From Hymenoscyphus infarciens (Eukaryota; Ascomycota; Leotiomycetes; Helotiales; Helotiaceae), in NCBI GenBank assembly GCA_001414345.1, contig LLCB01000315.1, positions 1 through 64,000 on the forward strand: a stretch of DNA of 64,000 bases. Direction: 5' to 3'. The notes below the pieces were generated by a model. That model made no database searches and was not told the DNA's origin. It worked only from the letters and a program-made list of their open reading frames with translations. Of the stretch, positions 1 through 11,108 are shown piece by piece (the first letter of the stretch is position 1; each line of letters begins with the position of its first letter). Position numbers and translations under genes: made by a program.

Positions 1-1846
1 AGTCTTCTTTAAAGTCTTTATTCTTATAAACTAACCTAGATATAGTAGGTATAGTAGAAGAATATAAAGAAGAAGAAGAGTCTTTAGTAATAAAAGAGTT
101 ATTTATTTCTTCTTCTATAGACTTAATCATATAGTTCTTATAAGGATTATTAGAACTAATAGCTTCTTTATAAGTTTTAGGTTCTAAAATAAAACCTATA
201 AAAGGCTTCTTAATAATAGTAGCCTTATTATCTTCCTTTATAAGGTTTTCACTCTCTATTTTAGAGACTAAAAGAGTAGAAGTTTTAGATTTTAAAGGCT
301 TTTTAGAAAGCTCTTTATTAGTAGTCTCTAAGAGAGTAGACTTAAAGTCTTCTTTATATTTTAGTTTATTTTTAGACTCTTTATTAGAGTCTACTTTCTT
401 ACTTCTAGTCTTAGAGTAGTTAGAGCTATTAGCTTTATAAACTACCTTTTTAAGCTTATTATAATCTATAGCTAGGTTAGATAGACAGTAGACATTATCT
501 AGCCAAAGAGCTTTAATCTTAATATTAGCTTTATTATTACTAATATAAGTAAAGTCTTTATTAAGCTTAATATCCCAACCGTTATTAGCTAAAGAGTAAG
601 CTAAAATAAGAGTATTCTTAAGACTAGGAACATAATATACGTCTTTAATAAGTAGCTCTTTACCTTTATAAGTAACAGGTATATTACCTTTACCTAGTAG
701 AGGTACTTTAGTATTATTAGCTACTATAATAGAGCTATTAAGCTCTTTAAAATTAAGAAGCCAGCTTTTATTAGGCGTAAAGTGATTAGAGGCCCCGGAG
801 TCTAATACTAGTTTTCTTTTATTACTAGTATAGCTAGTTATAGTATTTTTATTATTACTATTAATACTAGCCGACATAATAACTCTAGAAGAGACTTTAG
901 ACTTATTATTATTAGAATTAGAGTCTTCGGAGTCTTCAGAGTCTTCAAAGTCTTCTAATTCTCTAGACTTACTAGAGTTTTTATCTTTAGCTTTATTCTT
1001 CTTTTTATTCTTTTTAGAAGAGTTATTACTAGTATTCTTACTAGTATTATTACTAGTATTATTACTAGTATTATTAGAGCTCTTTCTAAGCTCCGGGTGA
1101 AGTATAAAGCATTTACTCTTAATATGCCTCTTTTTATTATAGTAGGTACATAGAGAGCTAGTTTTGATAGAAGCTTTATTAGCTTCTAAATCACTTCTTT
1201 AAGTTATTCTAGACTCTTCGCCTATAAGGTCGCTTATTAGCTCTTCTAGGTCTATAGAACTAACATCGTTTCCTATATCTTCGTACTTTCTAGATATAAA
1301 AGAATCGAAAGAACTAGGAAGGCTATTAAATATAGTAACTAATATAAAAGTATTAGAAACCTTTTCGTCTAAGCTTCTTAAGTATATAGCCAAGGACTAA
1401 ATTTTAGATATATATTCCTCTATAGTACTAAAGTTACTATAGCAGGCATTAGTTATCTTATTATAATATCGACCTACTAGTTCTAGACTAGAGCTATTAA
1501 AATTAGACTTAATCTTATCCTAAAGTATAGAAGGGGAAGCAATATCTATATATCTCTTTATATTATTAGAAGATATAATAGATTCTAAAGCAGCTAGAGC
1601 TTTATTACTTTTAGCTCTATAGTCGTCGAGTTTATCCTTATATCTAACCGCTAATTCGTCTGATTTAGCTTCGTATTTACCTTCTTTTGTCTTATTATAA
1701 TATAAAGACCTCTTAGGTTCTTTAATAGTACCTAAGATATAAGGTATAAAGCCGTTTATCTTAAGAAATAGCTCGGCTTCTATAAGCTACTCTATATAAT
1801 TAGAGCGGTCGATTAGCTTCTCTCTTTTAAACGAAGTAGAAGACAT
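1..1846 (-). pseudogene. Copia (Ty1) retrotransposon gag-protease remnant, RIP-decayed, running off the left edge
   Basis: Read on the minus strand, an ATG at 1846 opens a gag-like frame. An in-frame TAG near 1790 probably replaces a Trp codon. A UBN2-type gag block lies at 1199-1393. A zinc knuckle near 1110-1150 has lost its second Cys and its Gly, both consistent with C-to-T/G-to-A changes. The Copia protease signature DSGASNHF is intact at about 785-815. Around 145-185 the motif EPKTYKEAI, which normally opens the reverse transcriptase, follows only about 600 bp after the protease. No integrase zinc finger or DDE core is visible between them, so an internal deletion is likely. The element is inactive. 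Family assignment is firm; exact ends are not visible. Confidence 0.8.
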
Positions 1847-1869
1847 ATTTAAAACCTCTTTTTTAAAGT

Positions 1870-2935
1870 CTATATATATATATATATATATAGATTAAAG
1901 CGTACTCTTTTTAAGTACTTATTAGCTTTTTCAGTTAAAGAGATAATAAGTTCTTATATTCTCTTTCGAATATAAAACACTTTACTATACTACTTCTTCT
2001 TACTAAGCTAACTTATCTTATATAAGAATAGGATAACCTACGTACTAATTAAGCTATACTTAACCCTCTCCGAGAATAGCTTCTTATAAGTATAGATAAT
2101 AGTAGTCTTATATAATCTAAAAGTCTACTAGAAGAGATAGCCACTTCTTACTAGCTTCTTTATATATATAAGTCTCTATATAAAGGTAGCTATAAGCCTA
2201 GGCTCCTTAGTTTAAGAAGAAGGCTATACCACCTGCTATAGGATGACGTAATCGTATAGATATAGCCGCAGGTCTAAGTATAAGTAGTATATATACGAGT
2301 TTTCGTATATATTTACTTATATCTCTAGCTTCACTCTCGCTAGAGCTCCTATCTCAGAGACATAGAACACAGATCTCTTACTAAAAACTTCACTATTAGA
2401 GAGAGGTAGAGGGGGTAGAGTATACCACCGAATATGACAGTATTCGGACCGGAAGTCAGGTAATGTCACGTGATATCACGTGAAACGAGTTCGGCTCCAG
2501 AGACCTAAAGTTGGCTCCTCGGGCTCATAACCTATAAGAGGTTATATACGTACAGAGTAGACTATAGAGTAGGCTATAAGGTAGATCAGAAGTACGTAAG
2601 TTGAATCAGTATAAGGTAGGTTAGGTAATCGCTAAATCACGTTTCTAAGGAGTTAAAGTATAAGTATAAAAGACTTAGTGAATTTTAACTTTTTAACTTA
2701 ATTCCTAACTAAAAGATAGAAGAGGGCTATATATACTTCTAGAGTAAATACTAGAAGCTTCTATAGCTTATAAATCAAAGGGGTTACTAGAAGGTTCTAG
2801 AGATCACGTATTCGCTTAACTGTAACCGAGAACGTAACCGAACCTTCTAGACAACACTAGAAAGAACTAGTATAGACTAAGGTTTAAACCTAAAGCCTAT
2901 TAGTAAGTAAGGTAATTATTACCTAATACTAACAA
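1870..2935. other. Gene-free RIP-affected stretch, probable Copia LTR/leader remnants
   Basis: No open frame of note. The part at about 2240-2660 is less AT-rich than its surroundings and holds a double E-box palindrome. At 2785-2850 short arms CTAGAAGGTT and AACCTTCTAG face each other. The position, upstream of the minus-strand gag and upstream of the plus-strand RNase H fragment, fits decayed LTR sequence, but I could not pair two LTR copies here. Confidence 0.35.
2466..2483. repeat. Perfect 18-bp palindrome with two CACGTG boxes
   Basis: TCACGTGATATCACGTGA is a perfect palindrome carrying two E-box (CACGTG) cores. In this transposon context it may be a promoter element of a former LTR; bHLH factors bind such boxes in general. 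No functional evidence here. Confidence 0.6.
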
Positions 2936-2939
2936 AGAA

Positions 2940-3360
2940 TAATACTAATATTTTATATTAGTCTTCTATAAAGTATAAAAGAGTTACTTATAGCGGTTTA
3001 GTATTAGAATTATATATAATAAGCTCTGGTTTTAATATTATAGCTTCGATTAAGTTAACTTTAGAAGGTATCTTAGGCTTTAAGATCCTATTTATTATAT
3101 ATACTAATTCGAAGTCTATTTATAAATATATAGCTAAATTAGATATAACTAAGAAGAAAAGACTTATAATTAATATTATATAACTATAGAAGATGTATAA
3201 GTTAAGAGAAATCGATAAAATTAAGTAGATTAATAGTAAAAGTAATCCTACTAAGACTATAACTAAGAAAGATTATTATAACGTTTTATAAAAGTTAGTT
3301 AAGACTAATAAGCTAGATATTAAGCTTATAGAATAAGTAGAGCGTAATAAGAGATAATAA
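2940..3360 (+). pseudogene. Copia retrotransposon RNase H / pol C-terminus remnant
   Basis: In the frame beginning at 3061, the translation contains IIYTNSKSIYKYIAKLD, then KKKRLIINI, then a segment matching the SNPADAMTK motif (read here as SNPTKTITK), then VKTNKLDIKLIE-stop-VER. This matches the C-terminal RNase H of fungal Copia pol (consensus TDSKSLYDC..KLGTT.EKRLMIDI, NPADAMTK, EWVER). Stops sit where Cys-Leu-Arg-Gln and Trp are expected (TGG to TAG, CAA to TAA). It lies on the opposite strand to the gag remnant at 1-1846, so these are two insertions or one rearranged copy. Confidence 0.75.
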
Positions 3361-3874
3361 GAAAGTAAAATAAAGCCTTCTTATTAGTTAGAGATAGTAA
3401 AGAAAAGGCTATAATTAGTTAGATAGTATATAAGGTTTTTAATAATTTCAAAGATACTAATTTCTATTATTTTAAAGAAGTGCTAGTATTAGTATATTTA
3501 AAAGTAAATAGCTATTTAGATTAAAGTATATTACCTTCTCGCTTAAGAACTATTTAGATAGACATCGTAGCTAGCTTTACTTAGTATATATAAACGATAA
3601 TATAACTCTTTTTATATCGCTTTTATAACTATAAGTTATACTAATATATATCTTACGTTTATATAAATCTAACTAGTTAATATATATATTATATCTACTT
3701 ATACGTAGATTATAACTTTAAGCTATTATACTTAGTATAAAGCATTTCTTAGACTTATAGTAATATCTAGTACCTCGCTATTATACTATCTAGTATAGTC
3801 TATTCGTAGTAATCTCTAGATATATAAAATTACTTTATACTTTAGAGATCTATCGAGTCTATAAAGTTTATAAA

Positions 3875-4190
3875 TATAACGGCACGAAATATATATAACT
3901 ATAGAAGAGGTATATAGGAGTGCGTTTAGCAGAATGACGTATATAAATACTAGGCTCTAATATAGAAAAAAAGGAAAAACTATCTCTCTTCTACTCTAAG
4001 AGTAGACTACTATATAAAAGAGGTTTAGACAGTATAAAAGAGTCCGAAACCGACTAACGTTATACGTCGGCTAATACAAAAGCCTAAACCTACGTAACCT
4101 TCCTAAAATAGATAATATAAGATAATAACTACTAAAACCCTATATATAGCAGGTACTCTCAGCTATCTAGGATAACGGTATACTATTACA
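3875..4190 (+). repeat. 5' long terminal repeat of the 4.1-kb element
   Basis: Aligns along its length with 7691-8007 (shared blocks GAGTGCGTTTAG, AGAGTCCGAAACCGAC, AACGTTATACGTCGGCTAAT, AGCTATCTAG). Differences are almost all C/T or G/A. It ends ATTACA followed by TCCCTCTCTC. Confidence 0.75.
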
Positions 4191-4744
4191 TCCCTCTCTC
4201 TTAAAAAAGACTCGTCTCTAAGTCTATCTATCTCTTATTATTTAAAGTTAAATTAAGATAGTATAAGTGTTATAACATTTATTATATTTATTGATTTTAT
4301 TATAAGCGAGAAGGTTAAGGTCTAAATCGTAGCTAACTCGAGTTCGTAGATACTTTGTTTATTTAAAATTATTATAAATAAGACAGTTATCGATTTTAGC
4401 TCTAAATCGTAACCGATCTAATTCATAGATACTTATAAAAGAGAGACTTCGTTTCTAATCCTTCTATATCAAAGTAAGCGTTCGCTAAAAGAGTATTATC
4501 TAATCCGTCTAGTAAGTTAGAAAAAGTTTAAAGTAAAAATCAGAAAAAGTTTAAAGCAGAAAAAGTTTAAAGTAGAGTTAGAGGCGAATATCGAGAAGTA
4601 AGTTATAAGTAATAGTAATAACTTAGTTAAGAGCTTACTTTAAGAGCGTACTAACTTATATCTAATTCGAGTTCAAATAAAAAAAGAACTTCTAGCCTAG
4701 CTAGAAGTAAAAAGAAAGTAAGAAAGTAAAGACTATAAGACTCT

Positions 4745-5545
4745 ATACTAGAGTCGGTAGGGTTTTAGCTAGTTAAAAGAGTGTTACTAAATATTGAAAA
4801 CGCTATCTGAAGTTTAAGATAATAAAAGAGGTGGTTTAGCTAGTTAAATAAACTTAATACTAAAGTTATTAAAGTTAAGATTATTATTTAATATTTAAGA
4901 TAATAACAGGTAGGGTTTTAACTAGTTAAAAGCGAAGTTATAGCCGAGTTATCGAAGTTAAAAATACTGTTTAAAGTTTAAGATAATAAAAGGAGTAGTT
5001 TTAGCTAGTTAAAAGAGTTGTTGCTAAAGTTATTATATTTAAAATTCTTATCTAAATAACTAAGAATAATAAAAGAGGGGTTTCAGCTAGTTAAAGGCGA
5101 AGTTGTTTCCGAAGTTGTCTTACTATCTAAAGTCTAGGATAATAAAAAGGGTAGTTTTAGCTAGTTAAAGGCGAAGTTATTACCGAAGTTTATCGAATTG
5201 TTTAAGTATCTAAGGATAATAAAAGGGGGGGTTTTAGCTAGTTAAAACAAAAGAGTTGTTACCGAATGTTATTGAAGTTTGAAATTATTGTCCAAAGTCT
5301 AGGACAACAAAAGGAGGGGTTTCAGCTAGTTAAAAGAGTTTGTTACCGAATGTTAAAGAGTTTCGCTGTCCGAAGTTCAGGACAACAAGAGAAGAGGCAG
5401 TTTCGGCTAGTCAAATGCGTTGTTGCCGAAGGTTGTCGTATTGTCCGAGTAACCAGGGACAACAAAAAGAGTAGTTTCGGCTAGTCAAAAGAACTTGATA
5501 CCGAATTGTTATATTATCCGAGTAACCAAGGACAACAAAAAGGTA
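4745..5545 (+). repeat. Tandem repeat array, about 10 units of 70-90 bp
   Basis: The core GTTTCGGCTAGTCAAA recurs near 4768, 4839, 4919, 5003, 5086, 5160, 5236, 5325, 5406 and 5479, each preceded by a GGACAACAAAAG-like block. The first units read TTTAGCTAGTTAAA (RIP-type); the last three keep the C/G forms, so mutation load falls across the array. A 72-residue open frame at 5266-5484 is a by-product of this less mutated part. The same unit reappears at 43.8-44.0 kb and near 63.7 kb. Confidence 0.8.
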
Positions 5546-7690
5546 TATAGTTTCAGGTATAACATATATCAGTACTATCGTAGGAACTATGTTACTTAAG
5601 CCTATAAGCCGCCTTATTCTCTTTAAGATACTTAAGAACTTATTTATCTTCTAATTTCAAAGAAAGAGTTACTATTAGATCGTAGAGAGTTTAAAGCTAG
5701 ATAGAGAAGTATTCTAAACCAAAGTGCTTCGGTTTTACTCCTTATTTATAGCTAAAAGATCGTTTACTATTTTAGCAAAGTTATAATTCTAGCGTCTCTT
5801 TAAGCGTAGTAGATAGGTTTTAGAGCTAAGGTATAATCTTATCTTATATATAAAAGAAGCGTTCTAATTCTAGTATCTCTCTAAGTATAGCTGTACTCGA
5901 AAAGTAACCTTTTAAAGTTAGTAAAAGTTTCTTTAGTATAATCTTATTCTTAATTCTATTTCTATCTCTTTTAACCTTTATACTAGTAAGGACTCGGTCT
6001 ATAACTATAGTCTTTTTAATCGTTTACTAGTAGAGGTTTAAGAGAAGCTTAGTAGAGTTAGATAATATTTAGTTAGGATTAATAGTAATAACTTAGCTAA
6101 GAGCTCGCTTCTAAGTTTCATTCTAATAGAAAGTAAATTTTAACTAATTCGTATCTAATTCGTATCCGATTCAAGAGAAGTAGTAGGAAGGTATTAAGAG
6201 CAGCTGCTCGTAGCTAAAAGAGATATAAATTTAGGCTTAGAAGTAGAAGAGGGTTCGATTAAGAGTTTAAAAGAGGATTGGATTAGAGAGGGTTTAAAGT
6301 AGCGATTTATTAACTTTAAAATATAAGATCGCTTATCTATCTTTCTAGCTTAGCTAGCTAATTCCTTATTTCTTAATTCTCTACTTCTAAAGCTTATATA
6401 ACCGACTATATCTAGTCTATATTTAAGAAGTCCTACTAGTCTCTTTAACTATTATTTTATTAAGATCTTCTTAATCTTAGTATATAGGTACTATTTAAGC
6501 AGCTTTTAGAAAAGGAGGTGTCTCTAGAAGAGGTTATTACTTAATACTACGTAGTAAAACTAAATTTAACTATCTTCGTTGTCTATTTATAAAGATCTAA
6601 AAGCGTTCTAAGTATCCTTTATCTTATAACTAGTTAAAAAGTAGATATCTAAAAAGGTAACTATCTCTTCTTAATCTTAGAAAGTATTCTAAACCGACTC
6701 TAACTTACGTCTAGGCTCTAGGTATTTCCTAGCTAGTCTAGTTATTATACTCTAAATAAGAGCTTTATATATTAGAGGTAAACTATAGTAGTTAGTATTT
6801 ATATAAAGTCTATCTTATACTAATATCTTCTATTATTAGTATATAGATAAAATACTATTATCTTAAAAGTTTAATCTTTTTAGTTATCTTACTTTTTTAT
6901 TAAGATTAGAGAGTATTTAAAGAGGCTTTAGTACTATATTAGGTAAGTTAGAAGGTATTAGAGCTAGCTATGTCTCTTAAGTAAAAGAGGTCTAAATTAG
7001 AGCTTTAAAAGTAAAGAAGGGTTTAAATAAAGGTTTGAAAGAGAGTTAGATTAAAGAAGGTTTAGAGATAGAGTGTTTTTTAAGTTATTAACTTTAGAGT
7101 TCGCTTATAATTATATCCTCTATCTTATCTAACTAATCGTTTTATCCTTTATTTTATATACCTCTATCTTATCTGTCTATTATCTATATATCGTCTATAT
7201 TTAAGAAGTCTTACTTATTATTTCGTTGGAATCTTCTAGGTCTTAGTATATAGTTATAGGTCGAGTTAGAGAGAGTTTAGAGAGTTATCTTTTAAAAAGA
7301 GAGGTAGCTCTAGAAGGTCGTTTAACGCCTCGTAGTAGAACTGGTTTAATATAAAGTCGAAAAGAGAAGGAGAAGAGAGAGATAAGATTAGATTTAGAAG
7401 CCTTCGTAATAACTATGTTACTAAATCTAGGGTTATTAGAAGCTTTAAGAACACTTAGTATATCCCGCTTTCCTTAATATATCTATAATATAATTTTTAC
7501 TAACTATTTATATAGATACTAAACCCTAGTATTACTAGCTGTCTAGATAGTCTCTAATTACTCGGCTATTTAAGAATACTCTCGTAATATTCTAAATTAA
7601 GACTAAATCGACTTCTAAACAAAGAGTAGTAATAAGCTCGAAGGAGATATTATTAAGGCTATTACTAGCGAAGAAGAGTTTTTCCTTTTT

Positions 7691-8007
7691 ATATAATAGT
7701 ATAAAATATATACAACTATAGAAGAGGCATATAAGAGTGCGTTTAGTAGAATAATATATATAAATACTAAGCTCTAATATAGAAGAAAAGGAAAAACTAT
7801 CCCTCTTCTACTCTAAGAGTAGGCTACTATATATAAGAGGTTTAGATAGTACAAAAGAGTCCGAAACCGACCAACGTTATACGTCGGCTAATATAAAAGC
7901 CTGAACCTACGTAACCTTTCTAAAACAGATAATATAAGATAATAACTACTGAAACTCTATATATAGCAAATACTTCTAGCTATCTAGAATAACGGCATGC
8001 TGTTATA
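7691..8007 (+). repeat. 3' long terminal repeat of the 4.1-kb element
   Basis: Partner of 3875-4190 and the less mutated of the two, retaining GGCATGCTGTTA at its end. Related sequences occur at 42432-42741, 58708-58971 and 62986-63269. Confidence 0.75.
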
Positions 8008-8228
8008 ATAAAGAGAAAGATTAAAGTAATATAAATTATTATTAAGAGACTTATTATCTTTACCTAGTATTTATTAAAGAAAGCGGAATTCTAATAAACT
8101 TTTAAATAGAGTATATTTAAAACTATCTATTTACTTATACTCTATACTATATTTTAATACTTTTAAAAAGCCTATAATAAACTTCCTAGTTCTATATCAA
8201 ATATCAAGAGTAAAGTATATATAAAACA

Positions 8229-8267
8229 ATAATTTATAATTTATAATTTATAATTTATAATTTATAA
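8229..8267. repeat. AT microsatellite (AATTTAT)n
   Basis: About five copies of the heptamer AATTTAT. It marks the edge between the RIP-affected block and the gene-rich segment that begins near 8.35 kb. Confidence 0.8.
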
Positions 8268-8898
8268 ATAAATATATATATTTAGTTTATAACAAAGAAG
8301 CTTAATTAGTTAGCGTTCTCTAGACACTTTTACTATTATTAATTAGAGTTAACATATCTTAGTAATTCCCCGCCATTCTTATGCTTTTAACGGGGCTAGG
8401 GTGAAGTCTTATAGCTCTAAGAGTCGATTTTAAAATATATACTTCACTTAGAGAGGGAAAAAGTTGTGGCGGAGAAGATGACTGCGTCGCATCCTTACGT
8501 GGGGACGTGGGGGTTGTGGGGGACATTCTCGTGTAAATATATTCTGTGCGGCTGCTCGTCTCTGAGTTTAACGAGGTTGCGAACTTTGCTTTTATTACTC
8601 CGAATCTAGTTTTCTATGGGAAATTAGTATTCATCAGACTACTAGTACCGGGAGAATGAGGGGAAAAAAAAAAAAAAAATGCCAAGAGAGACTCGTGAGG
8701 AGAGAGGTTCACAGAGAAAGCAAAGACCTTGATAAGATTCTTATATCCATTAATCAGCCGTCAACATAAACCTCTATTCTCCCGTAACGCACATGCAACC
8801 TCTCGGAACAAGCCCTCAAAAAATAAACTGGCATTTTATTACGTGAGCAAATTAATTAATCTAGCTAATACTAGTCCTCAACTCCAGGGTATATCATA

Positions 8899-10083
8899 TC
8901 ACGAACTCAAAAGATCCTTCACACTCATCCCACCTCGCCCACTAATACTACTATGCGTACCCCTCCGATCAGTATTCAACATCAACAAAGCAGCAGTAGC
9001 TTCCTGGTCCAGATCTCTCTGCGGTAACAAAGCAGGACTCGTGAGAGCAGATCCTATAGGCGCCATACTCCTCGAATAGTCGTAAGCGGAAGGGCCTAAT
9101 GCTGGAGAAGTAGTAGCAGAGCCGCTGAAACTGTAGTGGCGGTGATCCGTCGAGACTGAAGAGTATGAGTCTTGGCGATGGCGAGAATCTTGTGGTATGA
9201 GAGCTGGTGATGCTGAAGGACGGACAGAGGGTGGTAGGATTGGTGTTGTGTACGTTGGTGATATACCGTCGTCGGAACCACCCATCTCAACATCTCCATC
9301 TTCTTCTTGTGAGTTGTAGGGTCGTGGTGTGCTTTGTGATTCTTGACGAACAGGCGGAGGAGGTATGAAGTGTTCGCTGGCGGAAGAGTTGTTTCGAGTA
9401 TTCTCAGCTTTGAGTTTTGCGACACAGTCCTCCAAATATCGGACATAGTCGATCGATGCCTTCGTTCGGTTAGTGGATGAAGTCAAATGTTGTCAGAATG
9501 TAGAGCTCACCTGCAGAATGGCCAACTTGTGCATTTCTCCTGTGCAGGCTGGAACCATGTCTTTCAAAACACCAAACTCCTCATTCATTTTGGATCTCCT
9601 CCTCCGTTCAATTAGACTATGTGCTGTTTTCCGAGCTATCTTGCGCCCGGCAACACTAGTGGAGGATGGCTGTTTCTTCTTGGGTGCAGCTGGTGCCTTT
9701 GTAGAAGTTCCTTTCGGTTCCTCGCTGGGAAGCTCTGCGATATCTTCTATTGGGCCCTTGGGCTTCATTTGTATAATCTTTCTTGACCTCGTGGGTGGCG
9801 GAGGGAGGGCAAAGGTGTCTTGGTTGGGCTTTTGCGCAAGTGAAGATCTTCGTCGTGTTTTGACAGCTTCACTGACGGGAATTGCCGGTGATGTAGGGGG
9901 TATCGAATATGTTTGGTGAGAGGATGAGAGGGATGATGAATTCGAGGATGGGCGAGTCTCTGTCGATGTTACCGCCGGTGGCGGGAGCTCGAAGGACATC
10001 TGGACACCGGAGAATTGGGAACCATCTTTGCTCTTGATCTCCGTAGAGGATGCGGGTGTGGGAGGGTGTTGAGGACGAGGCAT
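8899..10083 (-). CDS. bHLH transcription factor
   Basis: Two exons (10083-9511 and 9459-8899) joined by a 51-bp GT-AG intron give 377 residues. The start MPRPQHPPTP follows a GA-rich leader. Residues about 145-225 form a basic helix-loop-helix: a basic region HSLIERRRRSKMNEEF with the His/Glu/Arg residues that read CANNTG boxes, a loop, then helix 2 ILQASIDYVRYLEDCVAKLK, which the intron interrupts between Gln and Ala. The N-terminal half is Pro/Ser-rich and low complexity; the C-terminal half is Ser/Pro-rich with repeated SPAL motifs. It probably acts in the nucleus as a dimer. I do not recognise a specific orthologue. It lies outside the core PKS cluster and looks like an ordinary gene with no decay. 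Confidence 0.88.
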
Positions 10084-10165
10084 TGTATCCCTCGTGGTGT
10101 GGTGGTTTGGAAGTTTCTCCCGTCTCGTGGACTGACAATGGAGCTTCCGCGTAGTACAGGCTAAA

Positions 10166-10277
10166 GAGGGGGGAGGGAAGAGGGAAGAGGGAAGAGGGAA
10201 GAGGGAAGCTTTTAAGAAGGCAGAAGCAGAAAGAAGAGGACGAGATGAAGAGATGAAGAGATGAAGAGATGAAGAGA
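10166..10277. repeat. GA-rich microsatellites in the bHLH leader
   Basis: Runs of GAGGGAA (about 10166-10208) and of GATGAAGA (about 10241-10277) lie just upstream of the bHLH start codon, probably in its 5' UTR or promoter. Confidence 0.7.
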
Positions 10278-10663
10278 GGGGCAAGTCAAGTTGGCAACGA
10301 CAGAACAGTAGAAGGAAGCAAGACAAGAAGGAAGTTGAAGAGAAGCCGCTAAATCTCACGAACGATAAGGTAAGTTGGGGGAGGGGAGTGAAGAGACTTC
10401 TGATACCAGTCCAGTACTCCGTCCATATGCACCAAGACAACGTTTCGACGCCATTGGATCGTGGGCGGAATGGATATCTCAGTCGAGGAGATGCTTAGAG
10501 GCACCAGAGGAATCCTCGGAAATCCGTATCGAAGTGTCGCGTGCCTTCAATGATTGGACTGGAGACATGTTGCGAGAGCAGCCACTCAGCTTGCGCATTT
10601 GAGAACGTGGGCGGGGGAAAAGTCCGGAGCGTAAGAAAGATATTCCGTTCCGATCAGATATCC

Positions 10664-10727
10664 CCGCTAAACCGCTAAACCGCTAAACCGCTAAACCGCT
10701 AAACCGCTAAACCGCTAAACCGCTAAA
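10664..10727. repeat. Eight perfect tandem copies of CCGCTAAA
   Basis: Eight uninterrupted 8-bp units in the roughly 1-kb divergent intergenic region between the bHLH gene (minus) and the GH5 gene (plus). It could be a multi-site binding element or a simple microsatellite. Confidence 0.9.
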
Positions 10728-11108
10728 CCATCCTTGAACCGTACTCTCTTTTCATCCTTTCATGTTGTGTGAATGTATGTTCTTCATTCTTCATTCTTCT
10801 CAAAAATGGCACACATACACACACATCAATTGTCATCTATGAGTGAAATGGAGATGTAAGTTGACGACATCGTGCATACCAGTGCCGTTGTTGCCGAATT
10901 TCCAATGTTCCTAGCCTGCACCTGCACCTGCCCACAATTACTGAACTGCGCCTACCCTCCTACCCTCCTACCCTCCCTACGTATACCTCCAAAGTTGGAA
11001 AGAGAATAACCCCTCATTCTTTATTTTTGCCTTGTCTCAAAAAGCACTTGAGAAGTTTAACCCTCTACCTACTTTCCCATCTCACATATTTCCCTTCAAA
11101 CCGCAACC

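Larger units (their letters stand above)
3875..8007 (+). mobile_element. 4.1-kb LTR element with no recognisable coding region, RIP-decayed
   Basis: Two direct repeats of about 316 bp (3875-4190 and 7691-8007) flank about 3.5 kb. The less mutated right copy ends GCATGCTGTTA, consistent with a TG...CA LTR whose CA has mutated. The interior holds a minisatellite-like block (4745-5545) followed by text with no recognisable gag or pol. Parts of the leader, tandem block and downstream segment recur at 43.3-44.8 kb and at the right edge of the window. I read this as a non-autonomous (LARD-like) LTR element; a coding part mutated beyond recognition is the alternative. Confidence 0.65.

Noticed and set aside
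2940..3360. Joining the Copia gag (1-1846) and this RNase H fragment as one element
   Set aside because: They lie on opposite strands, so a single simple insertion cannot explain both.
5266..5484. 72-residue open frame
   Set aside because: Falls entirely inside the tandem repeat array and encodes only the translated repeat unit.
10664..10727. CRISPR-like array
   Set aside because: Direct octamer repeat with no spacers, in eukaryotic DNA.
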